Source of the DNA: Paraspadella gotoi
Taxonomy: Eukaryota > Chaetognatha
DNA length: 64,000 bases
Direction of reading: 5' to 3'
NCBI GenBank assembly: GCA_051294375.1
Contig: CM119266.1
Span: 13,580,735 to 13,644,734 of the forward strand
Below are positions 49,001 through 64,000 of this stretch, one piece after another. Within the stretch, counting starts at the first letter, position 1; each line of letters starts with the position of its first letter. The notes beneath the pieces are model-generated. The model made no database searches. It was not told the DNA's origin and saw only the letters and a list, made by a program, of their open reading frames with translations. The position numbers and the translations under genes were made by a program.

Positions 49001-49657
49001 ATTTTCCACTTTTTTAGCCCTGGTTCCTTCTTTCGATTCCCATTTTCCGAGAAGTGAGAATCTTTTAGTCTTTAAGAATTAAAACAGAAGAAAATATCCG
49101 AATCGATCACTCCTTTTTTTTTTCTTCAACCCAATTCACATCTCAATCAACCCCCCTCATTCACCTACCCGTCCCCCCCGTTCCCCCAATTGCCCGACCC
49201 CCCCCGCCCGGTTTGCAATCTCTTCTCTCGAATTCCTTCTTCTGCTTCCGGAGAGAATAGAACCGTTCGAGAAAACGTCAAAAAATGGCCGTAAATGGCG
49301 TAAATGGCAGAAAGAAAAAATGAGTAAAGAAAGAAAAAAAGGGATTCTTTTTACTCTTATACTTTCTCGGATTTATATTCTTTTTTTATTTTTTGGAAAT
49401 AAAAAAGGAAGAAAGAAATTGGTTCATACGAAATGGATTTCGCTCGAAGATTTTTTGAAAAAGGAAAAATGAAGAGAAGCGAATTAATCTTCTGTTTTTT
49501 TTTTTTAGTTCATTTTCCCCCTTCTTTGGCGGCCTGACCTTTTATTTTTTCTTTTACCGACTTTTTTCTTTACCTGTTCTCTCTCTCTCTCTCTCTCTCT
49601 TCTTCTCTCTCTCTCTCTCTCTCTCTCGTCTCNNNNNNNNNNNNNNNNNNNNNNNNN

Positions 49658-54512
<4,855 letters not shown>

Positions 54513-54537
54513 NNNNNNNNNNNNNNNNNNNNNNNNN
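54513..54537. other. 25-N gap between copies B and C
   Basis: The left side ends in (CT)n plus CTTCGTCTC and the right side starts in (GA)n. The contigs were joined at simple repeats. Confidence 0.95.
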
Positions 54538-55044
54538 GAGAGAGAGAGAGAGTAATCTGAGAAAGAATTCGTTGTACGGCTCGCTGAACCGAAAGTTAAT
54601 TTCGCGCTATTAGAGCCGCTATGGCGAGAGGCATTGGAGGGCGTGGCAAATCTAAGAATAAAAAGGGGCGGAGTAGCGTCATCTGTCGGATTGAAAGAGC
54701 ATTTGTTTCATTCGAATTCTATTTTGATTGACATTGTGATATAGCGAAAGAATTCAACGACCACGATTGACGAGTACTTTTTTTTTTTAAATGGCTGCGT
54801 CCAAGTTTTTCCTCTCAATTCCGACGTTTTTCAATTTATTTTTGTCTTTTGTTTTTATCACTTTCGGTTTCCCGCGCTTTAATTCCTTCGTCGCCTCAAG
54901 GGTACGACACGCTAACGATTTTTAACGAGAACGCGAGAAAATGGCGTCGTCAAGAAAAAAAAATGAGATTAAAATTCTGTCGCGGGAAAAAAATGCAAAA
55001 ATTATGAGACCAAAAGAAGAAAAAAAGAGAAAAGTTTAATTAGG

Positions 55045-55121
<77 letters not shown>

Positions 55122-55429
55122 AGAAAGAGAGTAAAAAGTAAAAAAAAAGTAAAATTTTTTAAATGATTCCTCTTTTGTTTTCCAAAATGAAGTTAGGTTC
55201 TCCTCCATTTTTTTCGCCTCGCCATCTGACATCGCAATTAACGATCTTACGTCGAGCGAAAAAATACTTTTTTTTTTCCTAACAACATCCGTGTCCTCGC
55301 TCGAATGAACGAACCGTGACTCCCCCAAAGGTTGAAACTAACCTCGTATCTTTCTTCTTTTCTTTTATCACTTTTTAGTTGTTTTTTGAAATACGTTTTT
55401 TCTTTCTTTATCTTATATCTTTCATTCAT

Positions 55430-55464
<35 letters not shown>

Positions 55465-55465
55465 C

Positions 55466-55549
<84 letters not shown>

Positions 55550-56141
55550 TCATTCATTTTCCACTTTTTAGCCCTGGTTCCTTCTTTCTATTCCCATTCC
55601 GAGAGTGAGATCTTTTAAGTCTTAAGAATAAAACAGNNNNNNNNNNNNNNNNNNNNNNNNNNNNNNNNNNNNNNNNNNNNNNNNNNNNNNNNNNNNNNNN
55701 NNNNNNNNNNNNNNNNNNNNNNNNNNNNNNNNNNNNNNNNNNNNNNNNNNNNNNNNNNNNNNNNNNNNNNNNNNNNNNNNNNNNNNNNNNNNNNNNNNNN
55801 NNNNNNNNNNNNNNNNNNNNNNNNNNNNNNNNNNNNNNNNNNNNNNNNNNNNNNNNNNNNNNNNNNNNNNNGAATTCGCTTCTTCTGCGTCCGGAGAGAA
55901 TAGAACCGTCGAGAAAACGTCAAAAAAATGGCGTAAATGGCGTAAATGGCAGAAAAGAAAAATGAGTAAAAGAGAAAAAAAGGGGATTCTTTTTACTCTT
56001 ATACTTTCTCGGATTTATATTCTTTTTTTATTTTTTGGAAAAAAAAAGAAGAAAGAAATTGGTTTCATACGAAATGGATTCGCTCGAAGATTTTTGAAAG
56101 GAAAATGAAGAGAGCGGAATTAATCTTCTGTTTTTTTTTTT
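54538..56141 (+). repeat. Duplicated block, copy C (partial, 1.6 kb)
   Basis: Repeats the last third of copies A and B, from GAGTAATCTGAGAAAGAATTC to the AATCTTCTG poly-T end, with its own indels and a 235-N gap inside. No exon lies in this part. Confidence 0.9.
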
Positions 56142-56647
56142 NNNNNNNNNNNNNNNNNNNNNNNNNNNNNNNNNNNNNNNNNNNNNNNNNNNNNNNNNNN
56201 NNNNNNNNNNNNNNNNNNNNNNNNNNNNNNNNNNNNNNNNNNNNNNNNNNNNNNNNNNNNNNNNNNNNNNNNNNNNNNNNNNNNNNNNNNNNNNNNNNNN
56301 NNNNNNNNNNNNNNNNNNNNNNNNNNNNNNNNNNNNNNNNNNNNNNNNNNNNNNNNNNNNNNNNNNNNNNNNNNNNNNNNNNNNNNNNNNNNNNNNNNNN
56401 NNNNNNNNNCGACGACCGCCGAATCGTCAGAGTCGGTTGACTTGATTAAAATTCGGAATAAAAATGCGCCAAATTTTAAAAGTGAAAAATAAAAAAGCGA
56501 GAACCTTTTTCCGCTAAAGCAGAAATTCATACATAACTCAGCAAATTCGCGTCAGAAACATTTAACCAGTTGAAGAAATTTTGTAGTTAAATTAAATTGA
56601 CTAAAAAACGAGAAACAAAAAAACTTAGGACGATCGTCTTTACTCAC

Positions 56648-57098
56648 CTTTCAAGTTAGCGTTGTAACCGAACATTCCAGCTCCCGGGACGCCACCCCCG
56701 CTCCTGCCGAGTCCTCCGTCAGCACCCCCGCCTCTACCTCCGGGTCTCCGACTTCCGGAAGGCAGCAGCGATTCCATTGTTCGTGTCGTGGGTCCGACAG
56801 CGAAGACGTAAGAAGGCAACGATTTGATGATTCCGGAGTTGATGTCCACAGCGGAGCCGGCGAAACCGGCCGCGGCTGCTGCGGCTGCTGCAGCTGCTGC
56901 GGCGGCATCCCCGTCTTCTTCGACGCTGGCGACGCTCGGCGCGAAGGCGAATTGTTTGGCGGTTCTTTTAGCGGCGCCGGCCACGCGCTTCCGGTGGAGA
57001 GCGCCGGAATCCTCGGCGGGCTGGAGGGGATGGGCGGCGGCGACCCCGACGCCGCGAGGCTGGCTGTAGATGTGACGGGAAGCGGCGGCGGCGGCGGC
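56648..57098 (-). CDS. MARVEL gene: first visible exon, Ala/Gly-rich (5' end in gap)
   Basis: Open in one minus frame from the gap edge to the donor TTGAAAG|GTGAGT (phase 1 exit). It reads ASRHIYSQPRGVGVAAAH, PLQPAEDSGALHRKRVAG, AAKRTAKQFAFAPSVAS, an acidic EEDGD followed by 13 Ala, then VDINSGIIKSLPSYVFAV, a Gly-rich stretch and GMFGYNANLK. The KSLPSYVFAVGPTTRTMES segment is the least repetitive part. No domain recognised. The start codon and any earlier exon are hidden by the 643-N gap. The Ala and Gly runs are coded by GCC/GCG/GGC repeats, a likely cause of the gap. Confidence 0.6.
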
Positions 57099-57989
57099 NN
57101 NNNNNNNNNNNNNNNNNNNNNNNNNNNNNNNNNNNNNNNNNNNNNNNNNNNNNNNNNNNNNNNNNNNNNNNNNNNNNNNNNNNNNNNNNNNNNNNNNNNN
57201 NNNNNNNNNNNNNNNNNNNNNNNNNNNNNNNNNNNNNNNNNNNNNNNNNNNNNNNNNNNNNNNNNNNNNNNNNNNNNNNNNNNNNNNNNNNNNNNNNNNN
57301 NNNNNNNNNNNNNNNNNNNNNNNNNNNNNNNNNNNNNNNNNNNNNNNNNNNNNNNNNNNNNNNNNNNNNNNNNNNNNNNNNNNNNNNNNNNNNNNNNNNN
57401 NNNNNNNNNNNNNNNNNNNNNNNNNNNNNNNNNNNNNNNNNNNNNNNNNNNNNNNNNNNNNNNNNNNNNNNNNNNNNNNNNNNNNNNNNNNNNNNNNNNN
57501 NNNNNNNNNNNNNNNNNNNNNNNNNNNNNNNNNNNNNNNNNNNNNNNNNNNNNNNNNNNNNNNNNNNNNNNNNNNNNNNNNNNNNNNNNNNNNNNNNNNN
57601 NNNNNNNNNNNNNNNNNNNNNNNNNNNNNNNNNNNNNNNNNNNNNNNNNNNNNNNNNNNNNNNNNNNNNNNNNNNNNNNNNNNNNNNNNNNNNNNNNNNN
57701 NNNNNNNNNNNNNNNNNNNNNNNNNNNNNNNNNNNNNNNNNAAGTTTTAATTAACCTTAAGATTATTATTTTAGGGATCTGAGGCAATTCCAGTTATTGA
57801 GCTATTCTTTCGGATATCCTGTATAATTTTTTGGTTTATAATTTGGAAGCTTTTAGATAAAAGTCGACTTTCCCGTTTGGTTTTAAAACACTCAAATTTA
57901 AAAAAATCTTATCTCCTAAACCACTTGACCGATTATAATAAAATTTTTAAATATTGATTCCTTTTTTAAAAAAAAATATTTTTCTTATA

Positions 57990-58360
57990 AAATTGGTACA
58001 ACCAATATAAAAATTATCCATCCATTTAATAAATAAGCTATCTTGTCCCTGACTTTGGACAGGCTTTGGTGGTTTAAAAGACCTCCATCACACTTACAAG
58101 ATAATAATATGACAGGTTTCTGCAAGCTTTTAATCAAGTCTCTCTCACAGACTTGTTTATTCACTCCCAGTGAACCTGGCTTCCCTATCAATGAAGTGGT
58201 ATAATATTTTAAAGAATGTTTCAATTGTATGAAAAGACCACTCCCTTAAGTATTAGATCGGGGAATACTATATTGTACTCCGCAGTCCGCACTAGCATCA
58301 AAATACAAGGAGCTGAATTGGTACAACCAATATAAAAATTATCCATCCATTATATAATTT
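57990..58360 (-). repeat. Inverted-orientation copy of the ~309-bp satellite
   Basis: TTGGTACAACCAATATAAA recurs at ~58003 and ~58318, a period near 315 bp. Between them lie the same landmarks as at 45081-45389, in reverse complement (TGGACAGGCTTTGGTGG, ATACAAGGAGCTG). Confidence 0.85.
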
Positions 58361-58423
58361 TTAAAAATATATTTATAGAGCGATTGGAATTTAAAGTTAT
58401 AAAGTGGCGCGGTTTTTTTGCAG

Positions 58424-58569
58424 AGGAGTGTATGATGTTAGAAGAAGAAGGAAAATATCGGAATTTAAATCATAAATCATCTGTCGAAGAACTAAAAAAA
58501 AAAATTTATTCCGTATTCGTCATTCGTCGCTTGGGCGGAAAACCAGTATTATTATCTTTTATCATATAA
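58424..58569 (+). CDS. Candidate terminal exon, AT-rich (unknown gene)
   Basis: The acceptor GGTTTTTTTGCAG precedes 47 codons and a TAA. The peptide reads ECMMLEEEGKYRNLN, HKSSVEELKKKIYSVF, ending RRLGGKPVLLSFII. Codon use is AT-rich, unlike the GC3-rich exons elsewhere. An AATAAA polyadenylation hexamer lies ~100 bp downstream (58671-58676). No domain recognised, and it immediately follows a satellite repeat, so a mobile-element origin is possible. Confidence 0.3.
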
Positions 58570-59280
58570 TAATCTAATGTAAAATGTAATGTAATGTAAT
58601 CTAATTTAGAATTTTTAATCAATCGCGTCGTGTATGTTTATTTTGATCACAATTGGCTATTTAAAATTGTAATAAATTTAATAATGATAAAGTTTAAGCA
58701 AATGAGTAAATGAGTAAATAAAGTTAATGAGTAAATAAAGTTATTTTTTAGAAAATTGATCCTTTTTCTCATAAAATTATACGTATGATTAACAAACATT
58801 CAATGCAACTCACGCGTCATAGAAGTAAAATAATGTGAAAAAACACGTCACGCGAAACTATTTTTTCGTCTTCAAATTTCACCGTCAATATCGACATTTT
58901 GGCTTCGAAGGAAAAAAAAAATTCGCGACGAGGTTTGTTTTTAATTCCGTCGTCACAAACCTCACCCATACCTTACCCTTACCCATTCCCTTACCCTACT
59001 TTCTTTTTCCGTTTTGCCTCCGAAACGAAGCACCAGATGCCCGCCGAAGAAGAGAGAAAAAAAAAACGGAGAAAGCCGAACGATGTCGCTTCACTCACGG
59101 GATAAAAACAAAAGGAAAACAAAAGTCACCTCCGAAGAGACTCGAGGAATCGAACGTGAAAAAAAAAGCTCATAAATCACAGGAGGAACAAGTCACCCGA
59201 GGGAGAGGGGGGAGGAAAATTGGGGGAGGTAGTGAAGTAGGGCCGGAGTTTGGGGGGGGGGGAAGTGCCGGGGTTTAAGA

Positions 59281-59364
59281 ATGAGAGTGAAGAGAGAGAG
59301 TGAGAGAGAGAGAGAGTTGTTAACTGGTCGATCGATCCGGAGACTAACGATATCGTTTTCCAAC
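59281..59364 (+). CDS. Weak first-exon candidate
   Basis: An ATG begins 28 codons that pass through a (GA)n run (MRVKRESERERELL) and end at a perfect donor (CCAAC|GTGAGT). In another frame the last part reads VNWSIDPETNDIVFQ, which looks more like a real protein but lacks an acceptor. Uncertain. Confidence 0.2.
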
Positions 59365-59813
59365 GTGAGTCCAACGGCTGAATGAGAAAAACACCCGGAT
59401 TTTCAAGACCCGCGAGAAAGACTTTTATATATTTTCTCTTTTCTCCGAATATAAAAAAAAAAAGTTTTTTTTTCCCCGAAGAAAATATTTGTGTTTTGGT
59501 CGCGTATATAGAATTTCGATGAGCAACCGGATTTTTATTTATTTATTTTTTTTTTATAGATTTTTCCCTCCCTTTGAATAAACGATGATACGCGAGACGC
59601 CAGTCATCGCATAACCCACGACGCACGTCACCGCGTCAGCCACCTGCTTTGATTTCTTCCCCGCCGGTTTAGCATGATTTTCTACTTACCTTCGCTACGC
59701 CCTAACCTCTTCTACCTTCCTCCTGCTTTTCTCAGGCCTTTCCGCCTTTCCTCTCTTTTCTCACGGCCAACCCGCCTACCAGCCACCCTCTTCTCCGCCC
59801 ATTCATATAAACC

Positions 59814-59852
59814 GCGGCGGCGCGGCGGCGCGGCGGCGCGGCGGCGCGGCGG
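59814..59852 (+). repeat. (GGCGGCGC)n GC-rich repeat
   Basis: About five copies of an 8-bp GC-only unit in otherwise average-GC sequence. Confidence 0.9.
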
Positions 59853-60417
59853 CCGGTCGTCGGCGCCCGCGACGGTTGGCCTCTGTCAACCGGAAATCGG
59901 GAGAATGCCGAATAAATTTTTCCAATATTGGAAGCGAAAGGAGGAAGGCGGTCGATGGGAGGAGGATTGGATTTGTCCCGAAGACCGCGGGAGACTGATG
60001 GAGGAAAGGAAAGGAATAAAGAAAAGAAGAGGCAATATTGACTGATAGAATTGATTGAGTCGGAAAATAAGAAAAAAAGGAAAGGAAAGAGGCCAATCAT
60101 ATAAAAGAAAAGAAAAAGGGGAAAAAGAAAATTAGAGTGAAAATGAAAAAAAAGACGCAAGATGGGGGAAAAACAGTTGAAAGCAAGTAATGGGCATGAA
60201 AAGAAAGGCCATTAAACTGAAAGAGCGGTTTGACAAACAAGTAAGTCGTCTCCTATTTTATTATCTCTGCGCGGCAACTGGCCATTAAAGATCAGCTTGC
60301 CCGGGACATCGGACAAAGGATAAAGAACGCCCAGATCGCTTCTCCACACCCACCCACCCTCTTCCCAAGCCATCGATCGTTCCTTACTTTTGATTGGCGT
60401 CCGTTCGGCCGTTCGAG

Positions 60418-60555
60418 TCTCTCTCTCCATCGACGCCGATCGCCGATTGGACGAAAGTCGACTCGGAGCGATCCGATTGGCTGACGGGACTCGCGTTGGC
60501 GGACGGCGGCGTCGAACTCTTCGAAAATTTCAACATCGCCGGGAAAAAGAAATCT
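60418..60555 (+). CDS. Candidate exon, unknown protein
   Basis: The plus frame (46 codons from GTTCGAG| to AAATCT|GTAGAC) has the highest GC3 of the open frames here and reads SLSPSTPIADWTKVDSE then SDWLTGLALADGGVELF and ENFNIAGKKKS. It remains open to 60714 if the donor is not used. Two minus frames are also open (SANASPVSQSDRSES; DVEIFEEFDAAVRQR) with a CAG acceptor and a GTAAGG donor. Strand is therefore provisional. Confidence 0.3.
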
Positions 60556-60772
60556 GTAGACGGATGGTGGTGCACGATTAGAGGAGATGCACGATGGCGT
60601 CCCTCAGCCTCGACGGGCGTCGATACGAAGGCAAGAGGGCGTCATTGGTTCATTTTTGGAGATATTTCCTTTTTTTGTCTTTGGATCATATTTTCTGCGA
60701 AAATAAGAAAGTAGTGGAAGAGATAAGGGACGAGTGCAGACGAGAATAGTTAGTTAATTAGCCGTGATAAAA

Positions 60773-60775
<3 letters not shown>

Positions 60776-60828
<53 letters not shown>
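60776..60828 (+). repeat. (GA)n microsatellite
   Basis: About 50 bp of pure GA. Confidence 0.95.
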
Positions 60829-60829
<1 letters not shown>

Positions 60830-61136
60830 GGACAAATGATATAAAGCGTGAAAAATCATGTTCGTATGTAAACTATTAATGAATGATGATGATGAATATG
60901 ATTCTGTTTAAGCCTTTCTGCAAAGCAATCGCGTTATTTCACAAATTTTATTAAGAGAAGAAACAAAGTCGATAAAAAATTTATGATAAAGGTGGAGGTA
61001 ACACAAAGCAAAAAAAAAAAAAAAAAAAACCCGAAAAACAACAAAACTAAAACTCCGATAAAAAAACACAAACAAAGGAGATCAAAGGAAGATCAAAGGG
61101 GGATTGGAAAAAAACTGAGGGTATGAGGGAAGGAAA

Positions 61137-61166
61137 GAGAGAGAGAGAGAGAGAGAGAAGAGAGAG

Positions 61167-61208
<42 letters not shown>

Positions 61209-61454
61209 AAGAGAGCGAAAAGCAGGGAAAATGGATTAAAAGGGGATTTGAGTGGCGAGACCTGGCGGCGCAGAAATAGTTTCACCTGAACCTGTACTGC
61301 CGAGTCGGACGTCTGAAGGTTGATGGGATCAACGAAGGAAACAACGAGAGCCGTTTGTTTTTCGCGCTCTGGACAAGTATTTAATCGAAACGGTGAGACA
61401 GAGAGAGAGAGAGAAAAGTGGAAAAACAAAGTAACCCGGGGAGAGAGAGAGAGA

Positions 61455-61545
<91 letters not shown>

Positions 61546-61550
61546 CAGAG
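61137..61550 (+). repeat. Two (GA)n tracts around a short unique segment
   Basis: GA runs at 61137-61205 and 61395-61550 flank ~190 bp of unique sequence without a supported exon. Confidence 0.9.
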
Positions 61551-61887
61551 AAATAAGAGAGTGAGAAAGAGGAAATAGAGATAAACGCATGGGGGAGCAA
61601 AAACCGAAGAAAAAATGTGGTAGATGGATGATAGCCAGGTGTGAAAGTGACGTGCAAAGTGAGATACGCATGAATAACGAGAAATATGAGTTTTCCCTTT
61701 CACTTTTCTATTATATTTATAACTTTTTGACGTTTCCATTATGGTGGGCAATCTTAGCAAAGCGATTCCATTGGAAGAAACCGATGCACGAAAGATTTCA
61801 AAGGTTTTTAAAAGTTTCAAAACAAAAGGTCGATAAATTAACTTAAAAAAAGGGCAAAACTGACTCTCGAAACAAACGGGAAGCGTG

Positions 61888-62025
61888 AGGACGGCCGTAA
61901 TCCGCCTTGGGGGCGTGGAAAACACTCCAGCCTAAGACCCATTCTATGACTGCCGAGAGGGCATTGAAGTTACGGGCAGTATCAGTAGTCTTCAGCCCAC
62001 GTAGCGCCTTATCCACAGTTTGAAA
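61888..62025 (+). mobile_element. 5'-truncated copy of the SINE at 12.0 kb
   Basis: Shares, in the same order as the minus strand of 12030-11888, GAGGACGGCCGTAA, CCGCCTTGGGGGC, and the end CTTCAGCCCACGTAGCGCC followed by TTATCCACA. The tRNA-like head is missing and the centre is diverged (ACTGCCGAGAGGGC). No promoter boxes are seen. Confidence 0.75.
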
Positions 62026-62999
62026 ACGAAATGATAAAATAAAAAAACGTCAGACGAAAGCGTAATTTAATCAATTTAAATTCAAACAAATAAAATCAGA
62101 AAAAAGTCGCTTATGTTTTAGTTGCGTGATGCGAGTTGCGTCCGGAACATGGTTTTAATTATTCTGAAGTATAATAATAAATTAAGTATTTTAAAAGGCA
62201 CGTGGAAACGATTTCGAGAAAAGGAAACCGGAAAAACAAAGAGAAAGTGATACAATTTTGTAAAGAAATAGTTCAAATTGTATATCATCGAGTCATATAC
62301 ATTAACCTCTACGACCACAATAGCGACGATGACGACAACGACTGCGACGATGGCAGAGGCGATGACTCTTTACCGCCCATTGCCCGCGTAAAATTATCAT
62401 TTTTCATTTTTCCCTTTTCTTTTGAAATCAAAAAAAGTTTTTCCCTGTCGTTTTTACCGCTTCTTCTTTGAAACAAAAGAAATTTTCAAAATGGCTGTCG
62501 GAAGATCAAAAGAAAAGAATAGCAAAGGAATTCTTTAGACGCGTTGATTTTTCATGAAACTTGAATGTTGTAGTTGTAAAAAGTTTAGGTTTAAAATCTT
62601 ATTACAAAATAAAGAGAATAAACGATCAAGGGGAAAATGATAACAATTATATCGATGATCTAATTAAACGAACCGACCTCCGCGCTCTCAGAAACCGTAA
62701 GTTTTTGCAGGCAAAATGAGCGCAGTATTGATGAGAGAAGCCCCACTTAATAATAAATATTATCAATTCCGATGATTAATTTCCAGTTTATTCGCAATTA
62801 ACTGATAACGATTAGTTTTAAATATCTAGTCGCTTTGAAAACGAATGCACTCGACGAAAACAAGTTGGAATTGTATTACGTTTTAATTTACACATTTGAC
62901 GAGAGAGAGATATATACGGAGTCTGTTGCCGCTCGGCAGAAAAATGAAGCAAGACTGACATCTTGTGTTATATTTCGTCAGTTTAACCTTAAAAATATA
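62026..62999. other. AT-rich sequence, no gene supported
   Basis: A GACGATGACGAC patch near 62324-62360 gives an acidic open frame by repetition. The rest lacks exon signals. Confidence 0.4.
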
Positions 63000-63339
63000 G
63001 ATATTTATAAATTTTTATTATTCTCTCAACCGACTTCGTCGACATCATTCGTGGATCACGCCAACTGTCGTCAAAGGCGTGCGCTTCGTCGTCCTTCTAG
63101 ACGTGACTTTTTCCTCCCAGAGACGTCAACTCGCCGTCGTTCTGTCCTCGCGCGACAAACGTAGTCTTGGCGTCTCGGTACCATTTTCAGCGTCCACCGT
63201 CCGTCGCCGATTTACGAGGATTCCATTTGGCGGCGACAACTCAGTTTCGAAACTCGGTTCACCTCGAGGATCGCCAATTGTACCGGGTGATTATCAACGA
63301 ACGCCATCGATAATAAAGATGGTTTTGCCGTTCGAATGA
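63000..63339 (+). CDS. Candidate terminal exon, unknown protein
   Basis: A frame open for 112 codons follows an AATATAG acceptor (weak pyrimidine tract) and stops at TGA 63337-63339. It includes SWITPTVVKGVRFVVLLD, RRQLAVVLSSRDKRSLG, then VRRRFTRIPFGGDNSVS, LGSPRGSPIVPGDYQRT and IIKMVLPFE. A better acceptor (TTTTTCCTCCCAG, ~63120) would start it later in the same frame. An AATAAA hexamer lies at 63456-63461. Another plus frame is open to 63164. No family recognised. Confidence 0.35.
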
Positions 63340-63627
63340 GTAGATAAAAAGCTGTGATTAATTGTGAGATATTTTGTGCTTCAGGCATCAAAAACAAACC
63401 TTCTGTTCCTAAAATGTATTAAAGTAAACTATTACATAAATATTCAAACCTAAAAAATAAAATCTCCTAATATTATTAAGTTTAAATAATTATATCTCTT
63501 AAATTTTTGGGGGGATCGCTCGTTGTTAATCACCCTGTAGAAGGGTTGCACGTGGGAAAAAAAGATATTCTGTTTTCTCTTTTCTTTTCCCGGAGGCGAT
63601 GCTTTTTTTTTTGTCGGAGGAGATTGG

Positions 63628-63700
63628 AGGCGGTCGCAGCGGCGGTGGCGGTGGCGGTGGCGGCGGTGGCGGCGGCGGCGCTGTCGGCGGTGGAAACGAA
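63628..63700 (+). repeat. (GGC/GGT)n trinucleotide repeat
   Basis: GGCGGTGGC-type repeat that codes poly-Gly on the plus strand and poly-Pro or Ala/Thr on the minus strand. No splice-bounded exon could be fixed around it. Confidence 0.85.
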
Positions 63701-63899
63701 TACCCCCTCACCGCCCCACGCTTCTTTCCGTTTCGGGCTGAAGGGGCGGCGTGGCGTAAGAGATACGCGGCCGGAAACAAAACAAAAGGAAGGCGGAAGT
63801 TTTCGTTGAGATTGTTGTCGTTGTCGTTGTTGTCGTACTCCCAACGCGAAAGAGGCGCATGCAGACAGGGGGGACAAAAGGGAATCTGAAAAGTGTGAA

Positions 63900-63905
63900 A
63901 GAGAG

Positions 63906-63976
<71 letters not shown>

Positions 63977-64000
63977 GGAAGAGAGAGAGAGAGAGAGAGG
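63900..64000 (+). repeat. (GA)n microsatellite at right edge
   Basis: Interrupted GA tract running off the window end. Confidence 0.95.

Noticed and set aside
63526-63877. Poly-Pro or Ala/Thr minus-strand protein
   Set aside because: It arises from a GGC/GGT repeat and lacks a supported acceptor or donor, although a Asp/Asn-rich stretch nearby (EYDNNDNDNNLN) is worth remembering.

Overview
This is eukaryotic, almost certainly invertebrate animal, genomic DNA. Short exons are bounded by GT/AG with GTGAGT- or GTAAGT-like donors, introns are kilobases long, (GA)n/(CT)n microsatellites are extremely dense, tRNA-derived SINEs and MITE-like elements are present, and there are 15 assembly gaps. No rRNA, tRNA gene, operon, CRISPR array or prokaryotic signal was seen. 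I cannot place the species. Exons are short, GC3-rich and often open in two or three frames, so many calls rest on splice signals and on intron phase agreement rather than ORF length.

The best-supported gene lies on the minus strand and runs from the gap at 57.1 kb down to 22.6 kb. Its exons are at 57.1, 51.7, 41.36, 39.0 (weaker), 37.4, 36.64, 36.05, 34.3, 29.6, 24.2 and 23.1 kb. They chain with compatible phases into a long Ser/Asn/Ala-rich, probably cytoplasmic N-terminal region followed by a four-helix MARVEL/CKLF-like membrane domain and a basic C-tail. Small disruptions (in-frame stops, a frameshift) occur in several exons and look like consensus errors, because duplicated copies in the same window differ by the same kind of indel.

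The plus strand from 1.4 to about 15.2 kb carries a looser series of candidate exons (1380, 4498, 4951, 7618, 8608, 13569, 14973). The exon at 4951 ends in a segment resembling the start of a MARVEL first helix, with its intron at the position where the minus-strand gene has one. Isolated terminal exons of other minus-strand genes are at 8.04 kb (acidic tail) and 16.5 kb (Ser/Arg-rich tail). Lower-confidence exons lie at 20.1, 21.1, 58.4, 59.3, 60.4 and 63.0 kb.

The window is heavily affected by assembly redundancy. Four of the five 25-N gaps sit at junctions of duplicated sequence: a 1.5-kb palindrome centred on 2265, a direct repeat around 6787, and a 5-kb block present twice (44.5-49.6 and 49.7-54.5 kb) plus a third partial copy (54.5-56.1 kb). 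The two full blocks differ by one 309-bp satellite monomer and many 1-base indels, which suggests unmerged haplotypes rather than real tandem duplication.

Repeats include a two-copy tRNA-derived SINE family (12.0 and 61.9 kb), a 522-bp TIR element with TA target sites (8.96-9.48 kb), long inverted arms (18.05-18.58 / 20.24-20.75 kb), a 248-bp TIR element filled with telomere-like TAACCT words (33.2 kb), and a satellite-bearing element with GGTTGTACCAATT ends (45.1, 50.3 and 58.0 kb).
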